Positions 7,802 to 15,994 of a DNA stretch of 64,000 bases are shown piece by piece. Source of the DNA: Sphingomonas sp. IC081 (lineage in GTDB: Bacteria > Pseudomonadota > Alphaproteobacteria > Sphingomonadales > Sphingomonadaceae); the NCBI RefSeq assembly GCF_006874585.1, contig NZ_CP029761.1, positions 1,003,001 through 1,067,000 of the forward strand, given 5' to 3'. The translations under genes and the position numbers were made by a program. How positions within the stretch are numbered: position 1 is the first letter of the stretch; each line of letters opens with the position of its first letter. The notes beneath the pieces were generated by a model that saw only the letters and a list, made by a program, of their open reading frames with translations, was not told the origin of the DNA and ran no database searches.

Positions 7802-8576
7802 GCCAGGGGAGCCCTTCCTGCACTTTGCGGATCATTTCGAGGACGACCATCTGCATGCGCGAGGCTTTGGGCCAGCCCGCGTGCGTGCCGTATTGCAGGC
7901 AGAATTCGAGCATTTCGTCGGGCTTGCAGTTGCCGCTCGCCATGGCGGCGTGGATGTGGCTCTTGATCGGGATGTCGGCCCCGGATTCGCAGACCCCCAC
8001 CAGCGTGATCCAGCGGCGCGAGGGCTCGTCGAGGCCGCGGCGGCGCCACATCTCGCCGAACACGAAGTTGTTGATGCCCAGCAGATAAGGCGTGGCCGGT
8101 GGGCCGGGCGGGAACGTCATGACCTTGGCGAATTCGTCATGGCCCTGCTGGATACGCAGATCCGGGTCCCAGGGCTCGGCGCGGATCGGCGGCACTGCGG
8201 CAGGAGGAAGGCCCAGTTCGGCAGCCACGCGGCTCACCGAACGGTCTAGCCGTCCGCCGTTGCCCCAGCCCGAATAGACCGCGAGGTGAAGCGCCGCCTC
8301 GCGCAGTTCGGCCAGTGCCAGTTCGTTCGAGGTCAGCGCGCCGCGCACGAAATCGTCTAGCTCGCGGTCCTCGAGGCCGCAGATCGCCGCGCTTGCCATG
8401 GCGACAAGGAAGCGCGCGCGGCGGGGCAGGCCGGGGCGTGTCCAGACTTCGGCAAAGACGAAGTCACGCCACGATTCCTCAAGCAGCGTGGTCGGGGCAT
8501 CGGCCGCGCGGCCGGTCGCCTCGGCCGCGGTGGCAAGGCCGCGCGCGCTGCGCTCGGCCGGGTCGAGAAGCGTCAT
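7794..8576 (-). CDS. double carboxymuconolactone decarboxylase (CMD) domain protein
   Basis: 260 residues containing two AhpD/CMD-like helical domains. The N-terminal one has FVFAEVWTRPGLPRRARFLV and AICGLEDRELDDFVRGAL. The C-terminal one has FVFGEMWRRRGLDEPSRRW, LVGVCESGADIPIKSHIHAA and EMLEFCLQYGTHAGWP. The C-x6-H type arrangement, rather than CxxC, argues for a lactone decarboxylase-like or uncharacterised role instead of an AhpD peroxidase. Such proteins occur in aromatic and terpenoid degradation operons. It overlaps the next gene by eight bases. The exact reaction is not assigned. Confidence 0.82.
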   Translation of the reverse strand: MTLLDPAERSARGLATAAEATGRAADAPTTLLEESWRDFVFAEVWTRPGLPRRARFLVAMASAAICGLEDRELDDFVRGALTSNELALAELREAALHLAVYSGWGNGGRLDRSVSRVAAELGLPPAAVPPIRAEPWDPDLRIQQGHDEFAKVMTFPPGPPATPYLLGINNFVFGEMWRRRGLDEPSRRWITLVGVCESGADIPIKSHIHAAMASGNCKPDEMLEFCLQYGTHAGWPKASRMQMVVLEMIRKVQEGLPWHG

Positions 8577-8587
8577 GTCCTCTCTCC

Positions 8588-10060
8588 TCAGTCCTGAAGG
8601 TTGACCCAGACGTTGCGTACCTGCTGGAACTCGCGCAGGCCCTCGATCCCGCCGAGGCGGCCGTGTCCGGAGTGTTTCATGCCGCCGAAGGGCACGCAGG
8701 GGGTCATCGCCTCGCCCGAACCGTTGACCTGCACCTGCCCTGCCATCATCTGCCCGGCGACGCGGTGGCCGCGGGCAAGATCGGTGGTGTGGACATAGGC
8801 GCCGAGGCCGTAGTCGCTGTCGTTGGCAAGCTGGATGGCCTCGTCCTCGCCGTCGAACGGGGTGACGACAAGGACCGGGCCGAACACCTCATTCCGGGCG
8901 ATCTCGCTGCTCGGGTCGACGCCGGCGAGAACGGTGATCGGGTAGAAATAGCCCTCGGCGTGATCGCCTTCCATTCGCGCGCCGCCGCAGAGCGCTTCGG
9001 CACCGGCGGCAACGCCGCGCTGCACCATGCCGTCGATGCGTTCGAGCGCGGTTTGCGAGATGACGGGCCCCATGAAGGTGTCCAGCGCAAAGGGATCGCC
9101 GACCTTCACGTGCGCGGCCATGGCTTTCAGCATCTGGAGGTAGGGTTCGTAGACCGCGCGCTCGACCAGCAGGCGCGTGCCGTTGACGCAGCCCTGTCCG
9201 TTGGCGCTGACCGCGCCCGAGAGGCCGCGCCTGGCGGCGGCCTGCAGGTTGGCGTCGGCAAAGACCATGACCGCCGACTTGCCGCCGAGTTCGAGCCCGA
9301 CGGGCTTCAGGCTTTGGGATGCGCTGGCGAGGATCTTCCTTGCGGTGGCGCCGCTGCCGATGAATTCGATCTTGTCGATGCCGGGATGGCTGACCATCGC
9401 CGCGCCGACGTCCGGCCCGCCGGTGACGAGGTTGACCACGCCTGCCGGGAAACCGGCCTCGTGGACCGCTTCCATCAGCTTCATCAGCGACCAGGGGGCG
9501 AGTTCGGGCGCCTTGAGTACCACGCAGTTGCCTGCCGCCAGCGCTGGGGCCATGACCATGGTGGCGGCGAACAGCGGGCCGTTCCAGGGCACGATGATAC
9601 CGACGGTGCCGTAAGGCTCGTACATCACGTAATCGAGCGCGGGGCCGCCCCAGGTGGAGACGGTGCGGCCGTCGACCTTGTCGGCCATGCCGCCGTAATA
9701 GCGGAACTTCTGCGCGGCGTCCTGGCTCATGTGGCCGCCCGCGATCAGGATCGAGCCGTTTTCGGCGGTGAGCAGCGGGCTCATTTCCGCGGCCTTGCCC
9801 TCGATCACGGCGGCAAGGCGGAACATCAGGTCGCGCCGCTTGTCGCCCGCAAGCGCGCGCCATGCGGGCTGCGCGGCCTTGGCGGCGGCAACGGCGCGGT
9901 CGACGTCGGCGGGGCTGGCGAGACGGATCTCGCGGGTGACGCGGCCGGTGCCGGGGTAGACGTGCGCCCAGTCGGCACCGCTGCCGGCACGCGCGCGTTC
10001 CTCGCCAATGACCAGTGAAATCTCGGGAAATGCCGAGATGTCAGGATGTTGGAAGCCCAT
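8588..10060 (-). CDS. NAD(P)-dependent aldehyde dehydrogenase
   Basis: A 490-residue enzyme of the ALDH superfamily that oxidises an aldehyde to a carboxylic acid. Signatures are PWNGPLFAATMVMAPALAAG, GSGATARKI, the catalytic-Glu motif LELGGKSAVMVF, the catalytic-Cys motif NGQGCVNGTRL and EVFGPVLVVTPF. The C-terminus (PFGGMKHSGHGRLGG) is typical of tetrameric class ALDHs. It is the first gene of the minus-strand operon, which runs 10060 to 5415. A divergent GntR gene with candidate operators in the shared promoter region suggests substrate-induced derepression. Confidence 0.92.
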   Translation of the reverse strand: MGFQHPDISAFPEISLVIGEERARAGSGADWAHVYPGTGRVTREIRLASPADVDRAVAAAKAAQPAWRALAGDKRRDLMFRLAAVIEGKAAEMSPLLTAENGSILIAGGHMSQDAAQKFRYYGGMADKVDGRTVSTWGGPALDYVMYEPYGTVGIIVPWNGPLFAATMVMAPALAAGNCVVLKAPELAPWSLMKLMEAVHEAGFPAGVVNLVTGGPDVGAAMVSHPGIDKIEFIGSGATARKILASASQSLKPVGLELGGKSAVMVFADANLQAAARRGLSGAVSANGQGCVNGTRLLVERAVYEPYLQMLKAMAAHVKVGDPFALDTFMGPVISQTALERIDGMVQRGVAAGAEALCGGARMEGDHAEGYFYPITVLAGVDPSSEIARNEVFGPVLVVTPFDGEDEAIQLANDSDYGLGAYVHTTDLARGHRVAGQMMAGQVQVNGSGEAMTPCVPFGGMKHSGHGRLGGIEGLREFQQVRNVWVNLQD

Positions 10061-10137
10061 CCTCGTTTCAATCCTCTCCAGTGGGGCGCTTGCTGCCGCT
10101 CGGTTGTGGATGGAGAGTATGGAGGCAAATATACGCG

Positions 10138-10147
10138 GTCAATTGAC
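10138..10147. promoter_or_regulatory. perfect palindrome GTCAATTGAC in the ALDH/GntR divergent promoter
   Basis: A 10-bp perfect palindrome about 80 bases upstream of the aldehyde-dehydrogenase start and 70 before the GntR gene. Its right half also supplies a TTGACT that could act as a -35 element. It could bind the adjacent GntR protein. Confidence 0.35.
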
Positions 10148-10176
10148 TTGAATTTGCCGAAAACGTCGTGAAAATG

Positions 10177-10209
10177 CCGATAATTTTGCAATAATGTGCT
10201 TATTATCGG
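10177..10209. promoter_or_regulatory. inverted repeat next to the GntR start, candidate autoregulatory operator
   Basis: Half-sites CCGATAAT (10177-10184) and ATTATCGG (10202-10209) are perfect inverted repeats separated by 17 bases. A nested AATAA/TTATT pair lies at 10190-10204. The right half-site ends just upstream of the GntR start codon region, as expected for autorepression. Confidence 0.45.
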
Positions 10210-10217
10210 AGTGATGG

Positions 10218-10925
10218 ATGGAGCGCACACCGGGGCGAAAAAAGGGCACCAATCTGGTTGCCCGCACTACCGAGACTTTGCGCGAACGGATCTTTGCCGA
10301 GGCGCCGGGGGTGTTGCTGGGCGGGTTGCATGAACTGGCGCGGGATCTTGCGGTGGGCATCGTCACGCTCCAGCAGGCTGCGCGGGTGCTGGAGCACGAA
10401 GGCCTGCTGGAAGTGCGGCGCGGTCCCGGCGGGGGCTACTACGGTGCACGGCCCGATGCGGCGGCGCTGGAACGCGCGCTTTCGTCCTACATGCGGATGA
10501 ATCCGGCGGGCTATGCGGAGGCGCTCGACATGACGTCGCTGCTGTTCACCGAACTGGCGACGGCGGCGGCGCGATGCAGCGATCCGACCCTGCGAGGGCG
10601 GCTCCGCGCCATGGGGGATGATGCGGCCCACTATTCCACGATGGCCGAGTTCGGGCAGTTCGAGGAAGCCTTTCAGGAACTGCTGTTCCAGATGGTGCGC
10701 CGTCCGCTGTTCGAGATGCTGACGCGGGTCACCCTGAATCATGCCGCGCGCCGCGACGGCGCGGTCGTCGGGGTTTCCGGCATCGGGGTGGAGACCTGGC
10801 GCGAGGGACGCTTGCGGATCATCGCCGCGATCCTGGCGGGCGATGCCGATCTCGCTCGCTTCGAGGCCAATCGGCAGAACCGGGCGGTGGTGATGGGCGG
10901 GACGAGGCCGACGCGAATCGGGTGA
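10218..10925 (+). CDS. GntR family transcriptional regulator (FadR-like)
   Basis: 235 residues. The N-terminal winged helix-turn-helix contains LHELARDLAVGIVTLQQAAR and LEHEGLLEVRRGPGGGYYG, the GntR wing. The C-terminal helical ligand-binding region resembles the FCD type. The start is one of two overlapping ATGs (10214 and 10218); only 10218 is in frame. The gene is divergent from the five-gene catabolic operon and is its most likely local repressor or activator. The effector is unknown but is presumably an operon substrate or intermediate. Confidence 0.85.
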   Translation: MERTPGRKKGTNLVARTTETLRERIFAEAPGVLLGGLHELARDLAVGIVTLQQAARVLEHEGLLEVRRGPGGGYYGARPDAAALERALSSYMRMNPAGYAEALDMTSLLFTELATAAARCSDPTLRGRLRAMGDDAAHYSTMAEFGQFEEAFQELLFQMVRRPLFEMLTRVTLNHAARRDGAVVGVSGIGVETWREGRLRIIAAILAGDADLARFEANRQNRAVVMGGTRPTRIG

Positions 10926-11101
10926 TTCGAATCCGGGAGGCGAAAAGACTGCTCCGAAGGAGGGCGTGGTCAAATCGGTCCGGCGCTAGATCCTACATCC
11001 AATTGGGGAAAAATTCTTTGCGCCATCTCAAAATATAGCATTCTTCCCTAAGGGGAATCAGTTAAGATCGTGCGTGCAACTTAACAGGGGTTTCCTGCCT
11101 T

Positions 11102-11413
11102 ATGTCGAAAGATGCACGCATCTATTCCATTGATGGTGGCGCGATTGCGGCACAATCGGACGCAAAAAGCTTGACCGAACAACTTGATGACATCCTGCGG
11201 ATGCTTCGGGAGGAATTCCCCGAGGCTGCGGCGATCAGTCTTGATTTCAACGGCAAGCTGCATGTCCACATCGATGTTCGCAAGGGGGAGGATGTCCCGC
11301 TGCTCGAAGCGCGGCTGTCCTTGCTCGACCCGGGCCTGTTCACGCACATTTCGCGTGGGGCAACGCCGGGTCATCCGTTTTCCCATCGCATCAGCGCAGT
11401 GATAAACCGCTGA
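11102..11413 (+). CDS. small protein of unknown function
   Basis: 103 residues (start MSKDARIYSIDGG), slightly acidic. It has a predicted amphipathic helix (LTEQLDDILRMLREEF) followed by strand-like segments (AISLDFNGKLHVHIDVRKGED). There is no signal peptide or membrane segment. I do not recognise the family. The upstream 170 bases are AT-rich compared with the neighbours (for example CTCAAAATATAGCATTC), consistent with a promoter. The next gene in the same direction is more than 440 bases away, so it is probably monocistronic. Coding-like third-position GC in the gene supports it being real. Confidence 0.55.
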   Translation: MSKDARIYSIDGGAIAAQSDAKSLTEQLDDILRMLREEFPEAAAISLDFNGKLHVHIDVRKGEDVPLLEARLSLLDPGLFTHISRGATPGHPFSHRISAVINR

Positions 11414-11456
11414 TGGGTTCGGCCGGGCAGGATCCTCGGCCCAAGACATAGGAAAG

Positions 11457-11475
11457 CACCGCGCGAGACGGTGCC
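11457..11475 (+). terminator. possible hairpin downstream of the small gene
   Basis: GCACCG and CGGTGC flank a short loop about 45 bases after the stop of the 103-residue gene. There is no T-run, so intrinsic termination is doubtful. Confidence 0.3.
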
Positions 11476-11698
11476 TGAAGGTTCAGGGACAGCACGCAGA
11501 GGTGTCATCTTCCTGGCGGGAAGGTGAGAGGATGCCTGCAGGCGATCGCACCCGATCGCACCCGTTTGCAAGACACTCCGGCAGACCGCTGGCCTCGGTT
11601 GAGGGCCCGGTTGCGCCGCGACGCAACAATGTCGCCAAACCATAATCAAACGGTGATCATTCCGTCATCCACGCCGCCTACGGCGTTTCGCCATTGGC

Positions 11699-11857
11699 GG
11701 CAGCGCGCAGATCCTGCCGCGTCTCAACCTGTTCCTGGAGGGACGAAACTTGACCGACGAGCCGGTGAGACTTTATTCTGGCGCCATGCGCGATTGGAGT
11801 GTTCCGAACGACTGCTACGGCCGCACGATCTTCGGCGGCCTGCAGGCCCGTTACTGA
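11699..11857 (+). pseudogene. C-terminal relic of a TonB-dependent receptor
   Basis: In the frame that ends at the TGA 11855-11857, the translation reads PRLNLFLEGRNLTDEPVRLY, then an SVPNDCYGRTIFGGLQARY terminus. That is the characteristic last two strands of a TonB-dependent receptor barrel: an LEGRNLTDEP-like turn, then YGRT with a final aromatic residue. Upstream the same frame has a TGA at 11654-11656, and I find no plug, TonB box or signal peptide in the preceding 300 bases in any frame. The gene therefore appears to be almost completely deleted, leaving about 50 codons. The stop overlaps the ATG of the next gene by one base, preserving the old operon junction. Confidence 0.7.
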
Positions 11858-12702
11858 TGGCGCCGCTGCTTTTGCTGGCCGCTGCGCTCTCCGCCCCCGC
11901 CGCAAGCGAGCCGTCTGCGCTTGCGGCCACCGAACTGCGCCGCCTGCCGGCCGAGGAGGCGCGGCAGGGGGCGACTGCCAGCCACGGCCGGGTCTATGCC
12001 ATCGGCAATCATGAGATCGGTCGCTACGATGCGCGCAGCGGCAAGCGGGTGGCCGCCTGGTCGGGCAATCCGGTCCGCTATCCGCACATCAATTCCTGCG
12101 AAGTCGACGGCCGCGAACTGGTCTGTGCGGCATCCAACTATCCGCAAGTGCCGATGCGCAGCGAAGTGCTGTGGTTCGATGCGAAGACGCTGAAGGTCCT
12201 GCGCAGCCAGTCGCTCGGCCATGGTCACGGCTCGCTCACCTGGCTGAGCCGCCACGACGGCGCCTGGTATGCCTGTTACGCGAATTACGACGCCAAGGGC
12301 GGCGAGCCGGGGCGGGATCATCGCTTCACCACGCTGGTCCGGCTCGACGACAGGCTCGCCGAAACCGGGGCATGGACCTTCCCGCAGAGCGTGCTGGAAC
12401 GCTTTGCGCCGCGCAGTTCCTCCGGCGGTTCGTGGGGGCAGGACGGGTTGCTCTACGTGACCGGGCATGATCGGTCCGAGGCCTATGCGATGCGGCTTCC
12501 CGCGAAGGGCAGCGTGCTGGAGCATGTGGCCACCATCGCCCTGCCGACTGGCGGCCAGGCGGTGGGCTGGGAGCAGGGCGCCAAGGGGCCAGACCGCGTG
12601 CTCTGGTCGATCGAGCGCAAGACCTCGCAAGTGGTAGCCAGCAGGATGCCGGTCGTCATGCCCGGCGGGAATTCCGGCGTGGCAGTGGTGTCGCCAAGAT
12701 AG
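11857..12702 (+). CDS. secreted propeller-like protein of unknown function
   Basis: 282 residues with a short signal peptide (MAPLLLLAAALSAPAA). The mature part has repeated strand-rich motifs such as GRVYAIGNHEIGRYD, ELVCAASNYPQVPM, VLWFDAKTLKVLRSQSLG, SLTWLSRHDGAWYACYANY and GLLYVTGHDRSEAYAM, consistent with a beta-propeller. The start overlaps the stop of the receptor relic (TGATG), and no good Shine-Dalgarno site precedes it, so it was probably translationally coupled to that lost receptor. With the upstream gene destroyed, its expression is uncertain. I cannot name an activity; propeller proteins beside TonB receptors include phytase-like and esterase-like hydrolases. Confidence 0.65.
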   Translation: MAPLLLLAAALSAPAASEPSALAATELRRLPAEEARQGATASHGRVYAIGNHEIGRYDARSGKRVAAWSGNPVRYPHINSCEVDGRELVCAASNYPQVPMRSEVLWFDAKTLKVLRSQSLGHGHGSLTWLSRHDGAWYACYANYDAKGGEPGRDHRFTTLVRLDDRLAETGAWTFPQSVLERFAPRSSSGGSWGQDGLLYVTGHDRSEAYAMRLPAKGSVLEHVATIALPTGGQAVGWEQGAKGPDRVLWSIERKTSQVVASRMPVVMPGGNSGVAVVSPR

Positions 12703-12888
12703 AATCGGCTTGGATCGTTAAAGATCGCCATCTCGCCAGCCGGGGCTCCGGATTGGCGCTACGGGCGGCGTCTTGGATTGCGTGGCCATGCCGCAAGGGC
12801 TGAAACCGAACTGACGCAGCTTCATCGTCGCCGTGTCAGGCCGGTTGCCTGGGCGCGCGGGCGGGCGGAAACCCGAAAGGGAGCGACA

Positions 12889-13986
12889 ATGACGGATGGA
12901 TCGGAAGCAGCGGGCGCACCAATCAGGGGCAGGCCGCATGAGCGGCGGCGTGTACGCATGGCGGGGGCGGGCTGCATGGCCCTGATGCTGGCGGGCCTGT
13001 TTGCAGGTCTGTTCGACGGTCAGCCTGCCACGGCGGTGACTGCGCCGGTTCCGGCGGTACCCGTCTCGCCGGCGGCAGTGCGGCCGGGTGATCTTTCGGT
13101 CATGACCTACAACGTGAAGGGCCTGCCCTGGCCGCTCGCCAGTGGGCGGCCGGCGGCGCTGGCAGCGATTGCAGAGCGATTGGCGGGGCTGCGCCGGGAG
13201 GGCCTTCAGCCGCATGTCGTGGTCCTTCAGGAAGCCTTCATTCCCGAGGCCAAGGCGATCGGCCGGCTGGCGGGCTATCCTTACGTCATCGAGGGGCCGC
13301 AGTCGCGCCAAGGACCGTCACTGGCACGCTCGCTCTGGCGCGAATGGCATCTGGGCGAGGGAGCGCCGGCGCAAGTCGACAGCGGGTTGGTGCTGCTGTC
13401 CGACCTGCCGGTCCGCAAGGTCGAGCGCGCCGCGTTCCCCGCAGAGGATTGTGCCGGCTACGATTGCCTGGCCGCCAAGGGGGTGCTGATCGCCGATCTT
13501 GCTCTGCCGCGCGGTCGCACCGTGCGAGTGGCGACGACCCATCTCAATTGCCGCAAGGCGTCGGGCACCTCGAACGGTCGCAGCGATGCCGCGTTCGGAC
13601 GGCAGGCGGCATTCCTCGGGGCGATGCTGGCGCGGCTGCGGGCCGACGGGGTGCCTACGGTGCTGGCGGGCGACTTCAACCAGGGCCAGCGGGCAGACCG
13701 TATCGCGATGCTGCACGGCGCGCTCGATGGCGTGCCCGGCGCCGAGCGTCTCGATGCGCTGAGCCGCCGCTTTGTCGCCGATCCTGAAGGCATGGCCCGG
13801 CTTTCCGGCGCCGAGTGGATCCGCGAGCGGGCGCGTGACTTGCAGTTCGTGTTTGACGGCGGCGCCGCGCGGCTGGTGCCGACCCGGGTGGACGTGCCGT
13901 TCGGTCCGCGGGCCGACGGCACGATGCTGTCCGATCACATCGGCTACACCGTGCACTATGCGTTGCAGCCCACGAACAGGACGTGA
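12889..13986 (+). CDS. secreted endonuclease/exonuclease/phosphatase-fold protein
   Basis: 365 residues from ATG 12889, chosen because GGGAG precedes it by about 7 bases; an in-frame start at 12778 lacks this. The N-terminus is basic, then a membrane or signal segment (AGCMALMLAGLFAGLFDG), so it is exported or membrane-anchored. The catalytic domain shows the EEP superfamily motifs MTYNVKGLPWP, VVLQEAF (metal-binding Glu), TTHLNC, VLAGDFNQG (Asp, Asn) and LSDHIGY (catalytic His of the SDH motif). The family includes DNase I, sphingomyelinases and inositol phosphatases. The layout resembles bacterial sphingomyelinase-like hydrolases, but the substrate is not proven. Confidence 0.8.
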   Translation: MTDGSEAAGAPIRGRPHERRRVRMAGAGCMALMLAGLFAGLFDGQPATAVTAPVPAVPVSPAAVRPGDLSVMTYNVKGLPWPLASGRPAALAAIAERLAGLRREGLQPHVVVLQEAFIPEAKAIGRLAGYPYVIEGPQSRQGPSLARSLWREWHLGEGAPAQVDSGLVLLSDLPVRKVERAAFPAEDCAGYDCLAAKGVLIADLALPRGRTVRVATTHLNCRKASGTSNGRSDAAFGRQAAFLGAMLARLRADGVPTVLAGDFNQGQRADRIAMLHGALDGVPGAERLDALSRRFVADPEGMARLSGAEWIRERARDLQFVFDGGAARLVPTRVDVPFGPRADGTMLSDHIGYTVHYALQPTNRT

Positions 13987-13988
13987 CG

Positions 13989-15116
13989 TCAGCGGGCGGG
14001 GGTGATGGCCGCTCCCGCCTGCTTGACGAAGCGGGCGAGCGCGCGTGCTTGCGCCTCGGTGTTCCAGGCATGGAACGAGGCGCGCAGCACGTTGCCGCGA
14101 AAATCGTGCGCGTAGTCGGCGGTCTTGAGGATTTCCGAGAGAGCCTGCGGATCGTCGCAGGCAAGGCAGAGGGTGCCGCCCCGGTTCGACCAGCCAAGCG
14201 ATTGCCCGCACTCGTCCTCGAAGGCGGCGATGCAGGCGCGGTTGTTGGCGAGGATCTGCTCCTGTCCGATCGACCGAACGGTGCGAATGCCCTGGGCGGC
14301 CAATGCAAAGGGGGCGATCGAGGGGGTGCCGCCCTGGAAGCGGCGCGCGTCGGGGGCATAGCGGAAGTCGCGGATGTCGAAAGCGAAGGGATTTTCGTGC
14401 GAAAACCAGCCGACGTCGAGCGGGGCCAGCGCCGGGATCAGGGTTTCACGGATATGGAGGTAGCCCGCGCCGGGCCCGCCGCAGAGCCATTTCACGCAGG
14501 ATCCGATCACGGCATCCACGCCCCAGTGGGCAGGCGAAAGCGGCAGGAGTCCGGCGGACTGGGCGGCATCGACGATACTGACGGCGCCGTGACGGCGGGC
14601 CAGCGCCGCGATCTCGGCCAGCGGCGCGACGAGGCCGGTGTTCGAATGGACATGCATCGCGATCACCGCGGCGACCGCACCGTCGCAGTAGCGTTCCCAT
14701 GTCGCCGGATTGGACGGGTCTTCACAGGCGGGAATGAAGCGGGGGGTGATGCCGAGCCGCGCCAGTGGCGCCAGCACGAAACCGATCGTCGGGAACGCCT
14801 GTTCGCTCAGCAGTACCACCTTCTTGCCGGGCGAGAGGTCGAGGCCCGAAAGCAGCGTGAACAGGGCGGCCGAAACGCTGGTCTGCGGGGCGACGCTGGC
14901 CGGCTCGACGCCGAGCAGGGCGGCGACCTGCTCGCGGAAGCCGTCGATCGTCTCCAGCCAAAGCAGCCAGGCATCGCCGCCTGCCTGCCGCCAGGGCGCC
15001 AGCATGTGCGTGTCCAGCGCGGCGGCGGCGGCGCGGGGCTGGCAGCCGACCGAGTGGGCCAGCAGGTAGGCGCCGTTTTCGGCCGGAACGTGGAACAGGT
15101 CGCGCAGGTCGCTCAT
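13989..15116 (-). CDS. kynU: kynureninase-like PLP enzyme (aminotransferase class V fold)
   Basis: 375 residues. Kynureninase cleaves kynurenine or 3-hydroxykynurenine to an anthranilate plus alanine. The PLP-binding residues visible are Asp183 in SIVDAAQSAG and Lys209 in GSCVKWLCGGPG, with the GGPG motif shared with kynureninases. The start at 15116 is chosen because ATGA overlaps the stop of the tryptophan dioxygenase gene; the open frame extends further but within that gene. The operon with tryptophan 2,3-dioxygenase is the main support for kynureninase over another class V aminotransferase. No kynurenine formamidase gene is present nearby. The gene is convergent with the EEP-fold gene, two bases apart. 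Confidence 0.78.
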   Translation of the reverse strand: MSDLRDLFHVPAENGAYLLAHSVGCQPRAAAAALDTHMLAPWRQAGGDAWLLWLETIDGFREQVAALLGVEPASVAPQTSVSAALFTLLSGLDLSPGKKVVLLSEQAFPTIGFVLAPLARLGITPRFIPACEDPSNPATWERYCDGAVAAVIAMHVHSNTGLVAPLAEIAALARRHGAVSIVDAAQSAGLLPLSPAHWGVDAVIGSCVKWLCGGPGAGYLHIRETLIPALAPLDVGWFSHENPFAFDIRDFRYAPDARRFQGGTPSIAPFALAAQGIRTVRSIGQEQILANNRACIAAFEDECGQSLGWSNRGGTLCLACDDPQALSEILKTADYAHDFRGNVLRASFHAWNTEAQARALARFVKQAGAAITPAR

Positions 15117-15856
15117 GCGGCTTTGGTGCCGATGCTGGCGCGTACGCGGCCGTAGTCCTGGCCCCAGTCGTCGGTCATTTCCACCCGCACGTCCCACAGC
15201 GCGGGGAAGAAACGGTGCCTGGCGCCTGCCTGCAGGAGATCGACAGAACGACCCTTAAGCGATGCAGAACCCATGCCTATCGACCGATGGATCAGGAAAA
15301 TGTGGTGCCAGCGGAACTTGCCGAAGAGTTCGTCGAGTTCGATCAGCGCTTCGGCCAGGACATAGGCCTCGTCATGGGCAAAACCCTGGTCGTAGATCTC
15401 GCGCACGGTGCGTCCGGCGCCCGAGACATAGGCCTTGTCGAAGCTGTGCCACAGCTCGGGAATGATGCGCAGCAGGATGCGGAAGCCGGGCGATTCCTGA
15501 CCGCTGCCGTTGCCGAGCTGGAGGCGGATTTCCTGGTATTCGCGCGGCGACATCGTTTCCAGCAGGTCGAGCTGGGCAATCATCATGCGCATCAGCCGGT
15601 GGCAGCGGCCGAGCAGGGTATTGGCCTGGAGGGCGCGCCCCGCGGCAATGCATTCGTCGATGTCGAGCACGGTCGCCGCCATCAGCTTCATCCACAGTTC
15701 CTCGACCTGGTGGACGATCTGGAACTGGAGCTCGTCGGCATTGCACAGCGCGTCCCACGGTTTCTGGCAGGCGAGCAGGCTGTCAGTCTTGAGATAGACT
15801 TCGTAATCCAGCGCGGCAGGCGCGGCGAGCTGTTCGTATACCTTGGCGCGATCCAT
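15113..15856 (-). CDS. kynA: tryptophan 2,3-dioxygenase
   Basis: 247 residues, cytosolic haem enzyme converting L-tryptophan to N-formylkynurenine, the first step of the kynurenine pathway. Recognisable family segments are YEVYLKTDSLLACQ, DELQFQIVHQVEELWMKLM, MSPREYQEIRLQLGNGSGQ, ESPGFRILLR and FGKFRWHHIFLIHRSIGMGS. Start ATG 15856 follows GGGGAGAG. The open frame continues upstream to 16390, but that part is antisense to the Lrp gene and is not coding. It is coupled by ATGA to the kynureninase-like gene and divergent from an Lrp/AsnC regulator. Confidence 0.92.
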   Translation of the reverse strand: MDRAKVYEQLAAPAALDYEVYLKTDSLLACQKPWDALCNADELQFQIVHQVEELWMKLMAATVLDIDECIAAGRALQANTLLGRCHRLMRMMIAQLDLLETMSPREYQEIRLQLGNGSGQESPGFRILLRIIPELWHSFDKAYVSGAGRTVREIYDQGFAHDEAYVLAEALIELDELFGKFRWHHIFLIHRSIGMGSASLKGRSVDLLQAGARHRFFPALWDVRVEMTDDWGQDYGRVRASIGTKAA

Positions 15857-15994
15857 GATCTCTCCCCTTGGTTGCTGATTGTCGGGAGGACGATAGCACC
15901 GATGCTTCGAAACATTGGTCTTGATTGGACGGTGATTGCGGGGATCCGGGGAACAGATTAGAGACTTGGGGAAATTCTGTAGGACATTCGTTTC

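Noticed and set aside
10925..10945. tRNA-like fragment GATTCGAATCC
   Set aside because: It resembles a T-loop but is only a short palindrome. No acceptor, D or anticodon arms can be folded around it.
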